Shown piece by piece: positions 54,051-64,000 of a stretch of DNA of 64,000 nucleotides. Position 1 is the stretch's first letter, and the number at the start of each line of letters is the position of its first letter. The translations under genes and the position numbers were made by a program. Origin of the DNA: Euptelea pleiosperma (lineage: Eukaryota > Streptophyta > Magnoliopsida > Ranunculales > Eupteleaceae); the NCBI GenBank assembly GCA_035048495.1, contig CM068546.1, forward strand, positions 33,932,674 through 33,996,673, written 5' to 3'. A model generated the notes under the pieces. It was not told where the DNA came from. It ran no database searches and saw nothing but the letters and a program-made list of their open reading frames with translations.

Positions 54051-54396
54051 GGGTCTGGATTGGTGGACAACCATTTTGGCGGACCCGCATAGAAGATGAA
54101 TCAATGGCTTATTTTTGGTGAGGATGATCTCCTCACCATATGGATCACCCCCCAAAAAAATCAGCCCATTCTAAAATTTCTAACCCTATCAAATGTGGTT
54201 GTCAAGTTACACAGTAAAAATAAATGGTTCATAATTCTTCAACTTCTAAACTAGTCTACGAATATCAGAATGATTTGAATTTTTGTGAGGATGATCTCCT
54301 CACCATAGAGATCATCCTCACCAAAAATCAGCCGTTGATTCATCTTCTAAGTGGGTCCGCCAAATGGTTGTCCCCCGATCCCGATCCCGATCCTAA
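54051..54396. mobile_element. 346-bp MITE, same family as 48,557
   Basis: The left end GGGTCTGGATTGGTGGACAA and right arm GTTGTCCCCCGATCCCGATC pair imperfectly. CATAGAAGATGAATCAATGG pairs with GTTGATTCATCTTCTAAG. TATATTAAT before and TATATTAAA after form a 9-bp duplication with one mismatch. The right tip contains a tandem CCGATC triplet that lengthens it. Confidence 0.75.
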
Positions 54397-54945
54397 TATA
54401 TTAAATATTAAAAGGCCTCATATGGTGTTTTCGCCTTAGGCCTCAACTTGCATCGAGGCCCTGGCTAGCATCACTTTTTTTTTTGTACATATGCATTGGG
54501 TCATTACCTACCCTGTCTAGTTTGAAGAAACTGACTGCATTAGTCAACATTAATGTGATTAGATTATTGTAATTATTTCATTTGTAGACTTGTTATGTTT
54601 GATTGTGCACTAGATTTTACATCTCGGAAAAGAAAATCAAAACCCAAAAAAAAATTATGTGTTTTTGGTGCTTGGAGTCGCGAGTTCTTCCAAAAAATGA
54701 TGTGTTTTCGGTGTTTGGAGTCCTGAGTTGCGATTCAAAAATGGGTTGGGGAAACCATAGAAACTATTTGCTAGGAAACCACATTTTAAATTTGGTATAT
54801 TTTTTTTTTGGGTCAAGCTCGAGGGACCAATTTTTTTGCACTAACGGTGGTTGTGCTTCGGTAAAAAGTGGATCCAGTGACTGCCAGTTCAGTACGTTGG
54901 ATTCTCGGAATCCATGGTCGAGATCATTAGTGAACTTATTAGTTC

Positions 54946-55185
54946 CATTAATGTCTGGTCCACCCCGTGGTGAACTCATGCATTAAAAATCAGCCTAATA
55001 AGTGATTCCTGCTGTTGCATTTGTTGGAAGGTAATATGGATATAACAAAAATATTCTCAGGAAAAAGAGTACAATCCAACGGTTTAGAAATCACTAATTA
55101 GGCTGATTTTTGGTCTGTAGGATGGGCTGAACATCCATACGGTCGGTGGTCTCTAAGAGTGTGCCACGTGGCTCGTATTATAGTT
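54946..55185. mobile_element. Decayed MITE of the AATCAG-core family, lopsided
   Basis: AAAAATCAGCCTAATAAGTG pairs with CACTAATTAGGCTGATTTTT. The right arm continues into GAACATCCATACGGTCG and GAGTGTGCCACGTGGCTCG, which match the arm of the 28,309 element. The left arm is shorter, so part of it was lost. Confidence 0.65.
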
Positions 55186-55189
55186 CATT

Positions 55190-56635
55190 ATCAACGTTGA
55201 TTAAAAACAGTTGAGGGGCTTTAATTGCCCCTTTTTTTCATCAATTAAAAATGCCATCAAACCGTCGTTGGCTTGTTGACTATCACTTGCCTCCTTGCGC
55301 ACCCTTGATTAAAGTCCTGGCTCCGCCTAGCCCAGCCAAATGTGGGCCATGAGCACTCAATCATGTTTGGTCTATCTCTCATACTCATACACACACACAC
55401 AAACGCGCAGGCAGCTCACACTCGGCGCACATGCAAGTGGTTACATCCCACTAAATTTTGGGTTTCATCTAGGAGATCTCTATGCAAACAATCGATATGA
55501 TCCAATGGGCAGGTTTATTAACCAAACAGTCGTGCCAATTTATTAATTAATAATCCAAGAATGACGTCGATAGATCAAATGAGGGAGATTAGCTGATCTA
55601 AGTGATCATTAATATGCGAGATTTGAATGGTATATCTTTGATACCCTTTGCATGTGTGCCACATACAATAGAGGCAAGGATGATTCAGCATGTCCTTGAC
55701 AATAAAGAAGCTATTTTTTTTCTTAGGTAAGCATGAGTCAAAATCCGGGGATTTAGATTCATATGAAGGGATTTGACATGATTTTTAGATGATAGGCTGT
55801 CAACCAGATGTAATCCTCCTCATTTATTCGAGTTTGGGACCAGCAATGACGTGCAAACAAAGACACTACACAGGAATAGATGACGATGGATGATTTTTTT
55901 CGTAGGTAAGCAAGGCGGTTCCAGCCTGGACCGCAGGACCAGTTGACAAGCTAGTTTTAATCTGGATCACAAGTGGGCCTGTGTAAATCTATTCATAAGT
56001 TGGAGAAAGGTATGCGTAGACGAAAAAAAATTGCCTCTTATGCCTTGCTTGGTAGTACTACACTCAAATGTTTGCAGTATTTGCATGTGCTTAGTGGCAC
56101 AACATCCAACAAATAATTGCATTAGACCCAATCATTTTTTTTACGAAAAAGTAGCTGCAAACAATTACTCACTCATCTCCCTTGAGCCCTCCTTGGTTCA
56201 ATGCAAATCGGATGCAATGCACCCACTTGTCACGGTTTTGGAATTACAAGTGATTGATTGAGGGCGTGCAAGTTGTTGCCAAGCCGCTTGCAAACTCTTT
56301 TAAGAAAATGGATGCAAGTATGTGCAGCCCAAAAACCATGGTAAGTGACTGCAATGCAATTCAACCGCATTTGCACCGGAGTACAAAATGCATCCCAGTG
56401 CAGCGAACTAAGCAGGGCCTAGTCTCCCTTGACAACTCTCCCCTCCCCAACCACATGAATATTTTCCCAACAAATGTTTGTCATTACCACTTGTTTTTAC
56501 CTCTTCCAGTGAAAATTTTCTCTTTTGATGAAAATGCTCCTCTTACAATTCTATAGTGAAGTCATATGTGAACCGATAGGGGCATTTTTGTCACTAATAA
56601 CTGTCTAGGGTGTTGGTCACTCCAAAATTTGCCAC
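55190..56635. other. Intergenic DNA, no gene
   Basis: A few short frames match nothing recognised. A short (AC)n tract lies near 55,388-55,400. The region 56,030-56,340 is rich in TGCAA/TTGCA words without a fixed period. Confidence 0.4.
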
Positions 56636-56639
56636 TTGG

Positions 56640-56885
56640 AACACTCCTTGAGCTCACTGATCATAATGGATGTTTGGTGCACGCCTTAGTGAACCTACTA
56701 AGGCACACTGACCCCATGAATGTTTGGCCCACGACTTGGTGGACCTACACACCAAAAATCAGCATGATTACTGATTTCTAGTCATTGGTTTTGAGCATTT
56801 TTTCATCAGAGGCTTGTAACCAATCCATAGGCCTGTTCACGAAGCCCACGGTGAAAAAGTGCTCAAATTCAACAGCTAGAAAGAT
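56640..56885. mobile_element. Decayed MITE of the AATCAG-core family
   Basis: CACACCAAAAATCAGCATGA, TTCTAGTCATTGGTTTTGAG and GCTCAAATTCAACAGCTAGAA reproduce the arms of 52,630-52,860. The phrase CCTGTTCACGAAGCCCACGG is the centre, as in that element. The right arm is cut off at a (TC)n tract beginning at about 56,886, so it is half an element. Confidence 0.6.
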
Positions 56886-57244
56886 ATCTCTCTCTCTCTC
56901 TCTGTATTTTTCCTTTTTCCCAATGTCAATCAAACAGAGAAAAATTCCATGGAGTAGGTTTCTCCGAAGTGACACGTATGGGAAAACTCCCTTAAGGGGT
57001 AACTTACTTCTTGAGAACCAACCATGGCCATGAATTTTCAATTCTTCTAACTTCTTTAGGGATGAGATATTGGCACCCGCGGTTTCGCTCAAGAGACCCA
57101 CATAGCCAAAAAAAATTACAAAAAATGTCCCTTATTTTTCACTCACACCACCACCCAAAAAACCCCTAAAAATAGAAAAAAGAGAAGAAGAAGAATAGGA
57201 GGGGGAGGAGGCCGCCACCACCGCCACGACGTCCACATCAGGTA

Positions 57245-57245
57245 C

Positions 57246-57277
<32 letters not shown>

Positions 57278-57315
57278 GTTGGTTCTGGGCTGCCTCAGCT
57301 GAGAGAGAGAGGGAG
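57245..57315. repeat. (CT)n microsatellite followed by a GAGAGA mirror
   Basis: A (CT)n run (57,245-57,275) is followed after TTGGTTCTGGGCTGCCTCAG by GAGAGAGAGGGAGAG, making a CT/GA stem. It is a low-complexity hairpin. Confidence 0.8.
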
Positions 57316-57425
57316 AGACTTGGCCACACTGAATGATCAATAAAGAAGTCGAAATTGATTGTGAAGCTCAATATAGGTCAAATTAAAACAGATCATAAAT
57401 AACAGGTTTGCCATTGTGTTTCATA

Positions 57426-57640
57426 ACCATGGTTCAAAGTTTATGCCAAAATCGAAACATTTCGTTTTGTTTCACTATAGGACGAAACTACATACGTTAC
57501 GGTTGGTTTCGACCGAAACCGAACGATACTTCATCTTATATGTAAATTTGCACTAACATTTCGTTTCGGTTTCACGAAGTTTCGTCCGAAACCGAATGAT
57601 ACTTCCAAATTTCCAATACATTTCGGTATCGCCCATTAAC
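57426..57640. repeat. CGAAACCGAA-type repeat with two internal copies
   Basis: Two direct copies of a GTTTCGxCCGAAACCGAA unit, each followed by a C- or T-containing GATACTTC (about 57,508 and 57,579). CATGGTTCAAAGT at the left border is shared with the repeats at 3,757 and 27,500. Confidence 0.6.
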
Positions 57641-60359
57641 TAATCTGTAAACCAGGAGAACTACTTCTGTTCTAACTGATCCCTTGATATACATCCGCAT
57701 ACCCATGAAGCACAATGACATTATAATTAAGCAACACACAACATGTAATGACATTAAAACAGGAACAAAAATCCATATACAGTTTATTTCATTGGTCTGT
57801 ACACATACATTCAGTACCCTTCGTTCCCCAAATAGTGAAAACAGACAGTAAAACTGTAGCTAAACTGTTTTTTTTATATGACTAAATCAAATGACCCCAT
57901 TAATGTTCTTTGGATTCCTTATCCTTCCTCTTTCTCTCTCTGCAAAGTTCACACCTCAAATTCCAATGTTTACTGCATAACTCAGATGGGAATTCATCAT
58001 TCTCAAATTCCAATGTTCTTTGGATCATCTGTCAACAAACACTCATTGTTGGGTTGTGCTTTTCTCACAGTTTTACTCCGATATACAGATAGCAACTCAT
58101 GGTCTACAATCTGACATGGAAACAAGAATTAACAATGCCAAACAGAAAAAAATTTAGATAATCTCATTATATTTACTATACACACCATACCATAGTGGGT
58201 AAATACAATCCTAAATAAATAACAAACCTCCAATAACTTCTTTCGACTGCTGGAATGCAAGTAACTAGAAGCCCTGTCTTTCTCCTGTTCCAAGCATCCA
58301 CTGACCTAAAAGTTGAACAGAAAAACCGCAAAATCAACAATCTCAACAAATATCCTACATTAGTTTGCGTCAAACCCCAGACACGAAATCTAGATTGAGA
58401 ATGACCTTGCTCAAGTAATCTTCACTGGAATCAACCATAATCCAGGTTGAGGCTTTTTGGGAATAGTAGGCAGCAGTATCTTTAAGCATGGCTGCTTCAA
58501 AGTCTTCCCCATAGTGTTTCATGGATCCTCTTCCCATCTCCACATAGATATCCAAAACATTCTTTAATAGGCCTTGGTCAATCTCCTCTCCTTCACGCTC
58601 TCGATTAATCTACAGGACCAATTATTTGTTACTCTCAAACATAACTAAGAAGTGAATGCCATAAAAAAGCTTGATACAGAATGTGGCAACATACCATAGA
58701 GATTACAGCATCTCTTACTTGAGCATTCATCTCCTGATACACCTAAAACTCATACAAGAATTGAAATTTGCCAAAACAAGTCAACTACTACAGTATTTTA
58801 AAACAAAAATATTAAGGCTGCATTGAAAGTATCACAGAATTCTAAAACAATACAATCTGGGTGTGGGAGAAAAATAAATAGTTCCATTACCAGGTCATAA
58901 AATAATATGAGACCAGTATCTTCAGTCGAAGGAAGCCTATTTTTTGGAAGGAAGTATCGGTCGAGATAATGAAAGAACCTTAAAAGCCAATATACCATTA
59001 TTTTGTGGTTTAACCACCTATTGACAACTTCTTTTAACAAAATCTCATCCTTCTTTTCCTTTAAAGATGGTAACACCTGGTAAAGAGAAACCAGCAAAGA
59101 AAGCAAATGAGATGCAATACATGGGCTCATTTGAAATTGTCAGAAACCAATGCATCGTGTCAGAGACACTGACCCCAAATGCCGACGTGTCCGTACAATT
59201 TAATCCATATGTTGAGAGAAATACTGTTTAATATATGTTTGTTCACTTTCAGTATACAATACAGAATAATTGTATTTAGACAAGCTGATATACATTAAAA
59301 CCATATAAACAATATAAAAATAGTAGCTGAAAACAAATAATCTGAATAAATTAAGAATTAGTTGAAAAAGTGTGCTGGTGTGTCTGGCGCGTGAAAATGA
59401 CACCAACTTTTAACCTGAGAATGGAAAACAATAATCTCTGATCACTAAGTACTAAGCAAGGGATTGTTGTATGTTTTGCTTAGACATGGTTCTTTGTGTG
59501 ATGAATTTATAAGTATGAACGAAAGACCAGCTTCCCGCACTAACTTGTTGCTCGACGTGCTCATCCATTGTTTTGGGCATTGTAAATCACTTAATTTTTC
59601 CTTTTTGATGAATAGCAAATGGTGGAAAAAGAAGAAAGGAGAAGATAAGAAGGAGCCTATTTGTTTTGTATATGACCTGACCACCGTTAGATTGCGAATG
59701 ATCAATTTTCTTGATTTCTGGTGACTAGGGCAGCTCCTTATGTAGTCAATTGAAAATACTTCCAACTGAAGCTGCCCAGATCATGTATTGAAGAGGACTT
59801 CTTTGTTGCTTTTGACATAGAAGATACATAGGTGTGTTCTTTTGTCAGCCTTGCTCAGGTTTCGGGGTTTCACCCCCCAATAATAAACACGAATTATGAT
59901 ATTATCAGATATCGGATAGGTTAATCAGATTTGAATTCAAATATTGATTCAGAATAGTTGTTGGATTTCAAATCGAATTCGGTTACCGTATAATTTTTTT
60001 GGATTCAAATTCGGATATGTTCATATTTGATTCGAATAATATCCATTGACAACCCTACATCACGCCTTAAGCCTCGAGGCGGGATTTTTAAAATACTGAT
60101 AAAAGCTTTTGACGAAGTATATGAAACATGAAGAACAAAAGCAATTAATTAACAACAGAGTGTGTGAAAACAGGGGCAAGTCACCCTCACCGTTGAAGTA
60201 ATGTACTCTTCAATCGATTCTCGGTATTTTTCATAAAGCTGTTGGGAGTAGTTGTGAGGGGGTTCCTGAGTACACATAATATAGATGGTTCTGTCAAAGT
60301 AAAGGAAAGCAAAAAAAATTACCAACAATAAAAACGGGAAAATTACTTTTAAGACCATA

Positions 60360-60845
60360 TTTACAAAAATACCAACCATTTAGTCTCCTGTACAAAACTA
60401 TGGACACTTTGGTTTAATTGTTTGCCCATTAAGGCCTTTCTTTTGAAATGCCCATACTACCCTCCAGCTAATATCATTTGAGGTTTGACTGGCAACACAG
60501 TACCGTACGTCAGTTTTGTCCACCTCCTTCCCTCCATTTTCTTGCTTTTGAGCTTTTTTCCCTCTATTTCCTTCTTCCACAGCTTTTTTCCTATATTTTC
60601 TTGCTTCACAGCTCTTTCCCTCCATTTTCTTCCTTTATAACTCTTTGCAACTCATTTATACTCCATTCAAGGTGAAGAAAGATGAAGGCGGTGTAAGTTT
60701 AAAGATTTCCTTCCAGTCATCTATTTTATAGCATCCCGGTTATCCTCTACAGTTCCTTGAAACTTGTCTATGTGCCATTGAATGTGAATAAAGAAGGCGA
60801 CGCTGGTTTTAAGGGTTAGTTAAGAAAGAAGAAGGTGAAGATGGA
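60360..60845. other. T/C-rich insert in intron 1 of the CUL1-like copy
   Basis: CUL1-like similarity stops at the exon border. TTTTCTTGCTTTxxxGCTCTTT-type words repeat loosely at 60,535-60,640. No coding is recognised. Confidence 0.4.
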
Positions 60846-60846
60846 A

Positions 60847-60960
60847 CAAGGAAGAAGCTGAAGAAGATGGTTACTACTTTAATTTTCGTTAAGCAAGAAT
60901 CTTCAAGGAAGAAGCTGAAGAAGATGGTTATCACTTTCATTTTCGTCAAGCAAGAATCGT
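60847..60960. repeat. 57-bp perfect-register tandem duplication
   Basis: Copies lie at 60,847-60,903 and 60,904-60,960, beginning CAAGGAAGAAGCTGAAGAAG and differing at about six positions. It is intronic relative to the CUL1-like copy. The period is divisible by three, but no long open frame runs through it. Confidence 0.9.
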
Positions 60961-61021
60961 CTCTCAAGTTTTAGTAATGATATTCACGAAACTGATTGAA
61001 CCAGGACCATTTTTCCCAAAC

Positions 61022-61640
61022 CGCTTGAATCAAATACCATTTTCACAAAACTGGTTGAACCAGTACCATTTTCATGGTTATGTATCTGTTTACAGTTTGA
61101 GTATTGAGCTCAACTTAGTTGAAACACTAACACAGTTAGACTATAATGAAAAGATGATGAGGAAATGCATCTCAACGAAGAAGAACCCATGTAACAATGT
61201 TGGAAACTGACAAATTTTTTTTTCTAAACCGGTTGAACCAGTACCATTTCCATACCTGTATTCGTTTTCAATTTGAGTATTGCGCACAACTAGTTGAATC
61301 ACTAACAAAATTAGATGATAATTAAGAGAAGATGGAAAAACGCACAACGAAGAGGAACCCCTGTAACAATAGTAAATCAGACAAAATTCTGTCAAATGAA
61401 TCGTTCAACTTTATCGAACCAATACCATTTTCACGATTTTGTTTTCAGTTTGAATACTAAACCTTAAAATCTACAAGCAAAGTTTCATCTCCCTGACTGT
61501 TTCTATTTTATAAGATATGTTTAAAACTCCGTTTCACTCTCAATACCTTATCTATTTCTCTAATCATTTTGTTAAGTCGGAATTTTATTTCAAGTTTGAG
61601 TATTGAGCTCAAACTGGTTGAACCAACACCATTTTAGTTT
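61022..61640. repeat. Degenerate tandem repeat, period about 178-180 bp
   Basis: GGTTGAACCAGTACCATTT recurs at 61,053 and 61,231, and diverged forms (CGAACCAATACCATTTTCAC at about 61,415; GGTTGAACCAACACCATTTT at about 61,618) continue the series. Each is followed by CAGTTTGAGTATTGAGC-like and CTAACAxAxTTAGAxxATAA words. Three to four units are visible, inside intron 1 of the CUL1-like copy. Confidence 0.75.
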
Positions 61641-62131
61641 TAGTGAATTAGTTGAACTAGTAATAATGGAGAAATGGATGTCAAAAGTTTTTCAAATGAT
61701 TTAATTCTTCAAGCGTCGTAAACGAGGAATTGTACCAGTGTGAGTCAAGAATAAGGATAAGGGCATTGTCGTCTTTTCATTCTGATTTAAAATATATTTA
61801 ATAGTAAAAGTAACTAAAGAAGACTTATTGGTCCGGGCGAAATTTTTTTCTACGGTCAGATACGACCAACATGCTTGTAACGACAGCTTTTATGGTAATT
61901 CCTCTAAAAACAAAGAGATGCAAAGGGAGAACACCAGAGAAAGGATACGAGTAGAGCGTCATATATTCCTCGGAGCTGAATTGCGACTCGGAGTGCTTTT
62001 CTAGAATGTTCTGGAGCTTCGTGATCCCCTTCTGCACGAGCTTCCATCCTTGCTCTAAGTCGATTATCTTCTGTTCGTTTTTTCTCACCTCACGATGATG
62101 CTCTAACTCTCCCCCAACCAAAACAAATTCT

Positions 62132-62480
62132 GCAAGTTCAAAAAAAAAAAAAAAACTAAATCAAACCGAACATGCAAATTCGTAAAATACAAACCCTAGA
62201 ATCTGAATCAAGAAATCCACTAATTTTTAATCCTGCGCCAGGATTTTAACCTGTTGAATCGGCATCCATAGAAGCCGTTGAAGCAGACGGGTATGCACTC
62301 GAACCGTATACAACTAACCAAAAAAGGCATAGACATGTCGGAATTGTGTGGAGTGTAGAGGTCATGGGGTAGTAACTAACCGTTGTATCAGATTTGCAGA
62401 AATGGATTGAAAAACAAAATCTGGATGAAAACCCTAAAATTAACAACCACGAAGAATGTTGTCCTCCTAGAAAGCATAAT
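62132..62480 (-). other. Leader-intron remnant upstream of the CUL1-like copy
   Basis: The acceptor-like AACTTGCAGAATTTG (at 62,131) and the inner words AGAATCTGAATC and GATTTGCAGAAATGGATTGAA parallel CUL1 47,691, 47,853 and 47,980. The duplication therefore included the promoter-proximal part of CUL1. The matching leader exon beyond about 62,450 is not recognised. Confidence 0.6.
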
Positions 62481-62649
62481 TATAGATGAGGAATTTTTGA
62501 CATTTATCTTCGAAATTTGACATACAAGTCCACAAAAACTGAACTTACCCCCATCAAGTCCACCATCCATTGTTGACTCTCTAGTTTCTTGACTTTCTTC
62601 AGCTTTAGATGACAGGGCCCGGTCATCAAAGTTTTGTCCCACGAGAGTC

Positions 62650-62860
62650 CACTGGAATTCAAACCTTTGGATCCTTGTACCCGTATATTGGTCAATAATG
62701 CTCAAATTCCAACGGTTAAAATCAACCCATGAAAATGACTCCAACCAACGCTTAGAAATCACTAATCAGGTTGATTTTGGCTCGCAGGCCCTATCTAGGG
62801 TTTGGCCATAGGCTCAACGTCCTCTAAAAATGTGCCGCGCGGCTCATTAATATTGTGGGC
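62650..62860. mobile_element. Right half of a MITE of the AATCAG-core family
   Basis: CAAACCTTTGGATCCTTGTA, ACGGTTAAAATCAACCCATG, AATCACTAATCAGGTTGATT and GTCCTCTAAAAATGTGCCGC follow the centre and right arm of the 4,764-5,113 element. The left arm is missing. Confidence 0.65.
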
Positions 62861-62864
62861 GGTA

Positions 62865-63375
62865 CTCCCAAACGTAGTATTCACGAACAACTCAGGAACG
62901 AATTATTGAAAAAACAAACCGAACATCCTATTGCATGGTTTGGAAAAATTCGAGCAATTTATGGACAAGATCGAATTATTCTCGAATAATTCACGAACTT
63001 TTTGTTTTGTTTTATTTCAAAATTATTTTTGCCGAGTTTTTTAACACATTTTTTTAATGACAAATCCGAATTGTACTAAAATTTCCCGTACCGTAGTTTT
63101 GCCGACTCCGAATTGCTAACTATGCTCCCAAACACAATTTTTAATTTCAAGAATAAGGACCAATGAAATGGGAATTGCTCGACATTTCCCCTAATCTTCG
63201 CCTTGTGCCTTGATCCACCATGATTGGAATACATGAGTTCAGGTTAAGGTTTGAATCTTATAGACCAATAAAATGTTCTATAAATGGAACAACAATGCAA
63301 GTCCATCCAAAGATAGCGATCAGGTCTGGTGTGGCATCCAAATAAGCCAGATCCCACACGTGCCGATAAATTTTT
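62865..63375. other. Intergenic DNA, no gene
   Basis: AT-rich. CGAATTATT/AATAATTCG and TTCACGAAC/CGAATTGTAC words form weak inverted repeats at 62,880-63,130, perhaps a degraded MITE. Nothing is coding. Confidence 0.35.
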
Positions 63376-63380
63376 TGAAG

Positions 63381-63495
63381 CGGCAATCATGCACCCAATC
63401 ATATTGCGCCAGGCACACCCAAGTGTAGGGGCAATGATGTTGCGCCAGGCTGACCCTGGTGTACCTGGTGCAATATGATTGTGCGTGTGATCGCC
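63381..63495. repeat. Inverted repeat, about 40-bp arms
   Basis: The left arm CGGCAATCATGCACCCAATC then ATATTGCGCCAGGCACACCC pairs imperfectly with the right arm CTGGTGTACCTGGTGCAATA then TGATTGTGCGTGTGATCGCC. An extra TGCGCCAGGC copy sits in the loop. Confidence 0.75.
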
Positions 63496-63746
63496 TCTAA
63501 ATATCAGGTCTCATAACATTATTCATTAAAATGTCCGGTTAACAACTCTGTCATACATTCAAGGGGTTGGGACCCACCATTCAATTGTTCCACCCAAGAG
63601 AAAACCAGTTCAAGTTACCATCTAATCTGGAGACCCATCAGATCAGACAGTTACAATCACGCCATCGGGTCTATTTTTGGCGTAGGTGATCTCCTAGGTG
63701 AGGGAGGCTAACTAAATTTTGGGTGTTGGGTCCACTCCCATGCATT

Positions 63747-63910
63747 TAAGAGCATCTCCAAACGAGGGGCTCTAATATTCATATTTGATGAAAAAGATGA
63801 TGCAAAATCCAACTCCAACCGAGGGGCTCCATCTCTGGCTTCAAATTTGAAGAAGATGCTTCTTTGAAGCCAGAACTTGAAGACCCTGGTTAGAGACGCT
63901 CTAAATTTTA
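63747..63910. mobile_element. Small MITE-like inverted repeat
   Basis: The left end AAGAGCATCTCCAAACGAGG and right end CCTGGTTAGAGACGCTCT pair loosely. AGAGCATCTCCAA is a terminus often seen in plant MITEs. Inner CTGGCTTCAAATTTGAAG pairs with CTTCTTTGAAGCCAG. Confidence 0.5.
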
Positions 63911-64000
63911 TAAGACCAGGGGGTGGGACCTTAGATCTTCCTTCGAAAACCTTCATTGATGACAACAAAATAAATCTGCATTCATTTCTTTCATGGTAAA

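Larger units (their letters stand above)
58003..62131 (-). pseudogene. Truncated tandem CUL1 duplicate (exons 1-6 plus a divergent exon 7; no start codon, no C-terminal half)
   Basis: Exon equivalents in transcript order: about 61949-62088 (plus leader to 62131), 60191-60290, 58891-59076, 58695-58742, 58406-58609, 58228-58305, then 58003-58110. Exons 2-6 have exactly the CUL1 lengths (100, 186, 48, 204, 78) and every splice site is kept. No stop or frameshift occurs in them. Residues: [80 protein letters not shown]. By eye, identity to CUL1 is about 65% in exon 5 and 60% in exon 3. The two CUL1 ATG positions read GTG and AAA here. Exon 7 starts IVDHELLSVYRSK, then diverges and stops at 58,003-58,005. 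Exons 8-19, with RBX1-binding and neddylation parts, are absent. It may be a decaying gene, or a short cullin translated from an unseen upstream or non-ATG start. Arabidopsis also has truncated CUL1-like genes. Confidence 0.85.

Noticed and set aside
56031..56556. Two consecutive plus-strand frames rich in Cys, His and Pro
   Set aside because: They are not conserved in pattern, have no splice context, and sit in repeat-rich DNA. Judged chance frames.
57132..57371. Frame with RERERERE and Ala/Val-rich tail
   Set aside because: It is generated by the (CT)n microsatellite. No protein evidence.

Overview
This window is nuclear DNA from a flowering plant. The evidence is a CUL1-type cullin with 19 coding exons, a DYW-class pentatricopeptide (PPR) editing factor, a plant CW-domain zinc-finger protein, an SRG1-type 2-oxoglutarate oxygenase, GT-AG introns, and AT-rich intergenic DNA full of miniature inverted-repeat elements (MITEs) and broken LINE/copia retroelements. 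It does not look like a grass, but the species or order cannot be fixed from the sequence alone. I see no bacterial or organellar segment, no CRISPR array and no rRNA. I recognised no tRNA by eye.

Layout: 1-7.5 kb is gene-free repeat DNA. 7,888-22,183 (+) is an 11-exon CW-type zinc-finger gene (about 1,796 aa) with a 4.5 kb intron that collected retroelement debris. 25,121-26,944 (-) is a single-exon DYW PPR gene (607 aa). 27-31 kb holds MITEs with clear target-site duplications and a composite copia/LINE remnant. 31,924-33,265 (+) is a four-exon 2OG-Fe(II) oxygenase (365 aa) with a TATA box. 33.3-37 kb holds a cluster of small inverted-repeat elements. 37,045-47,655 (-) is a complete CUL1 gene (744 aa). 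48.5-57.5 kb is MITE and LINE territory. 58,003-62,131 (-) is a truncated tandem copy of CUL1. Repeat DNA continues to 64 kb.

The genes do not form an operon-like system. CUL1 is the SCF ubiquitin-ligase scaffold, the CW protein a probable H3K4-methyl reader, the PPR protein a probable organelle C-to-U editing factor, and the oxygenase a specialised-metabolism enzyme. From memory, Arabidopsis also places CW-protein genes next to this type of PPR gene and next to a cullin gene, so the order may be old.

Three observations seem most worth following. The CUL1-like duplicate keeps six exons in frame with all splice sites, yet has lost its start codons and its whole C-terminal half. A MITE superfamily shows different terminal sequences around one shared palindromic core. 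The CW protein carries an 11-residue in-frame tandem duplication.
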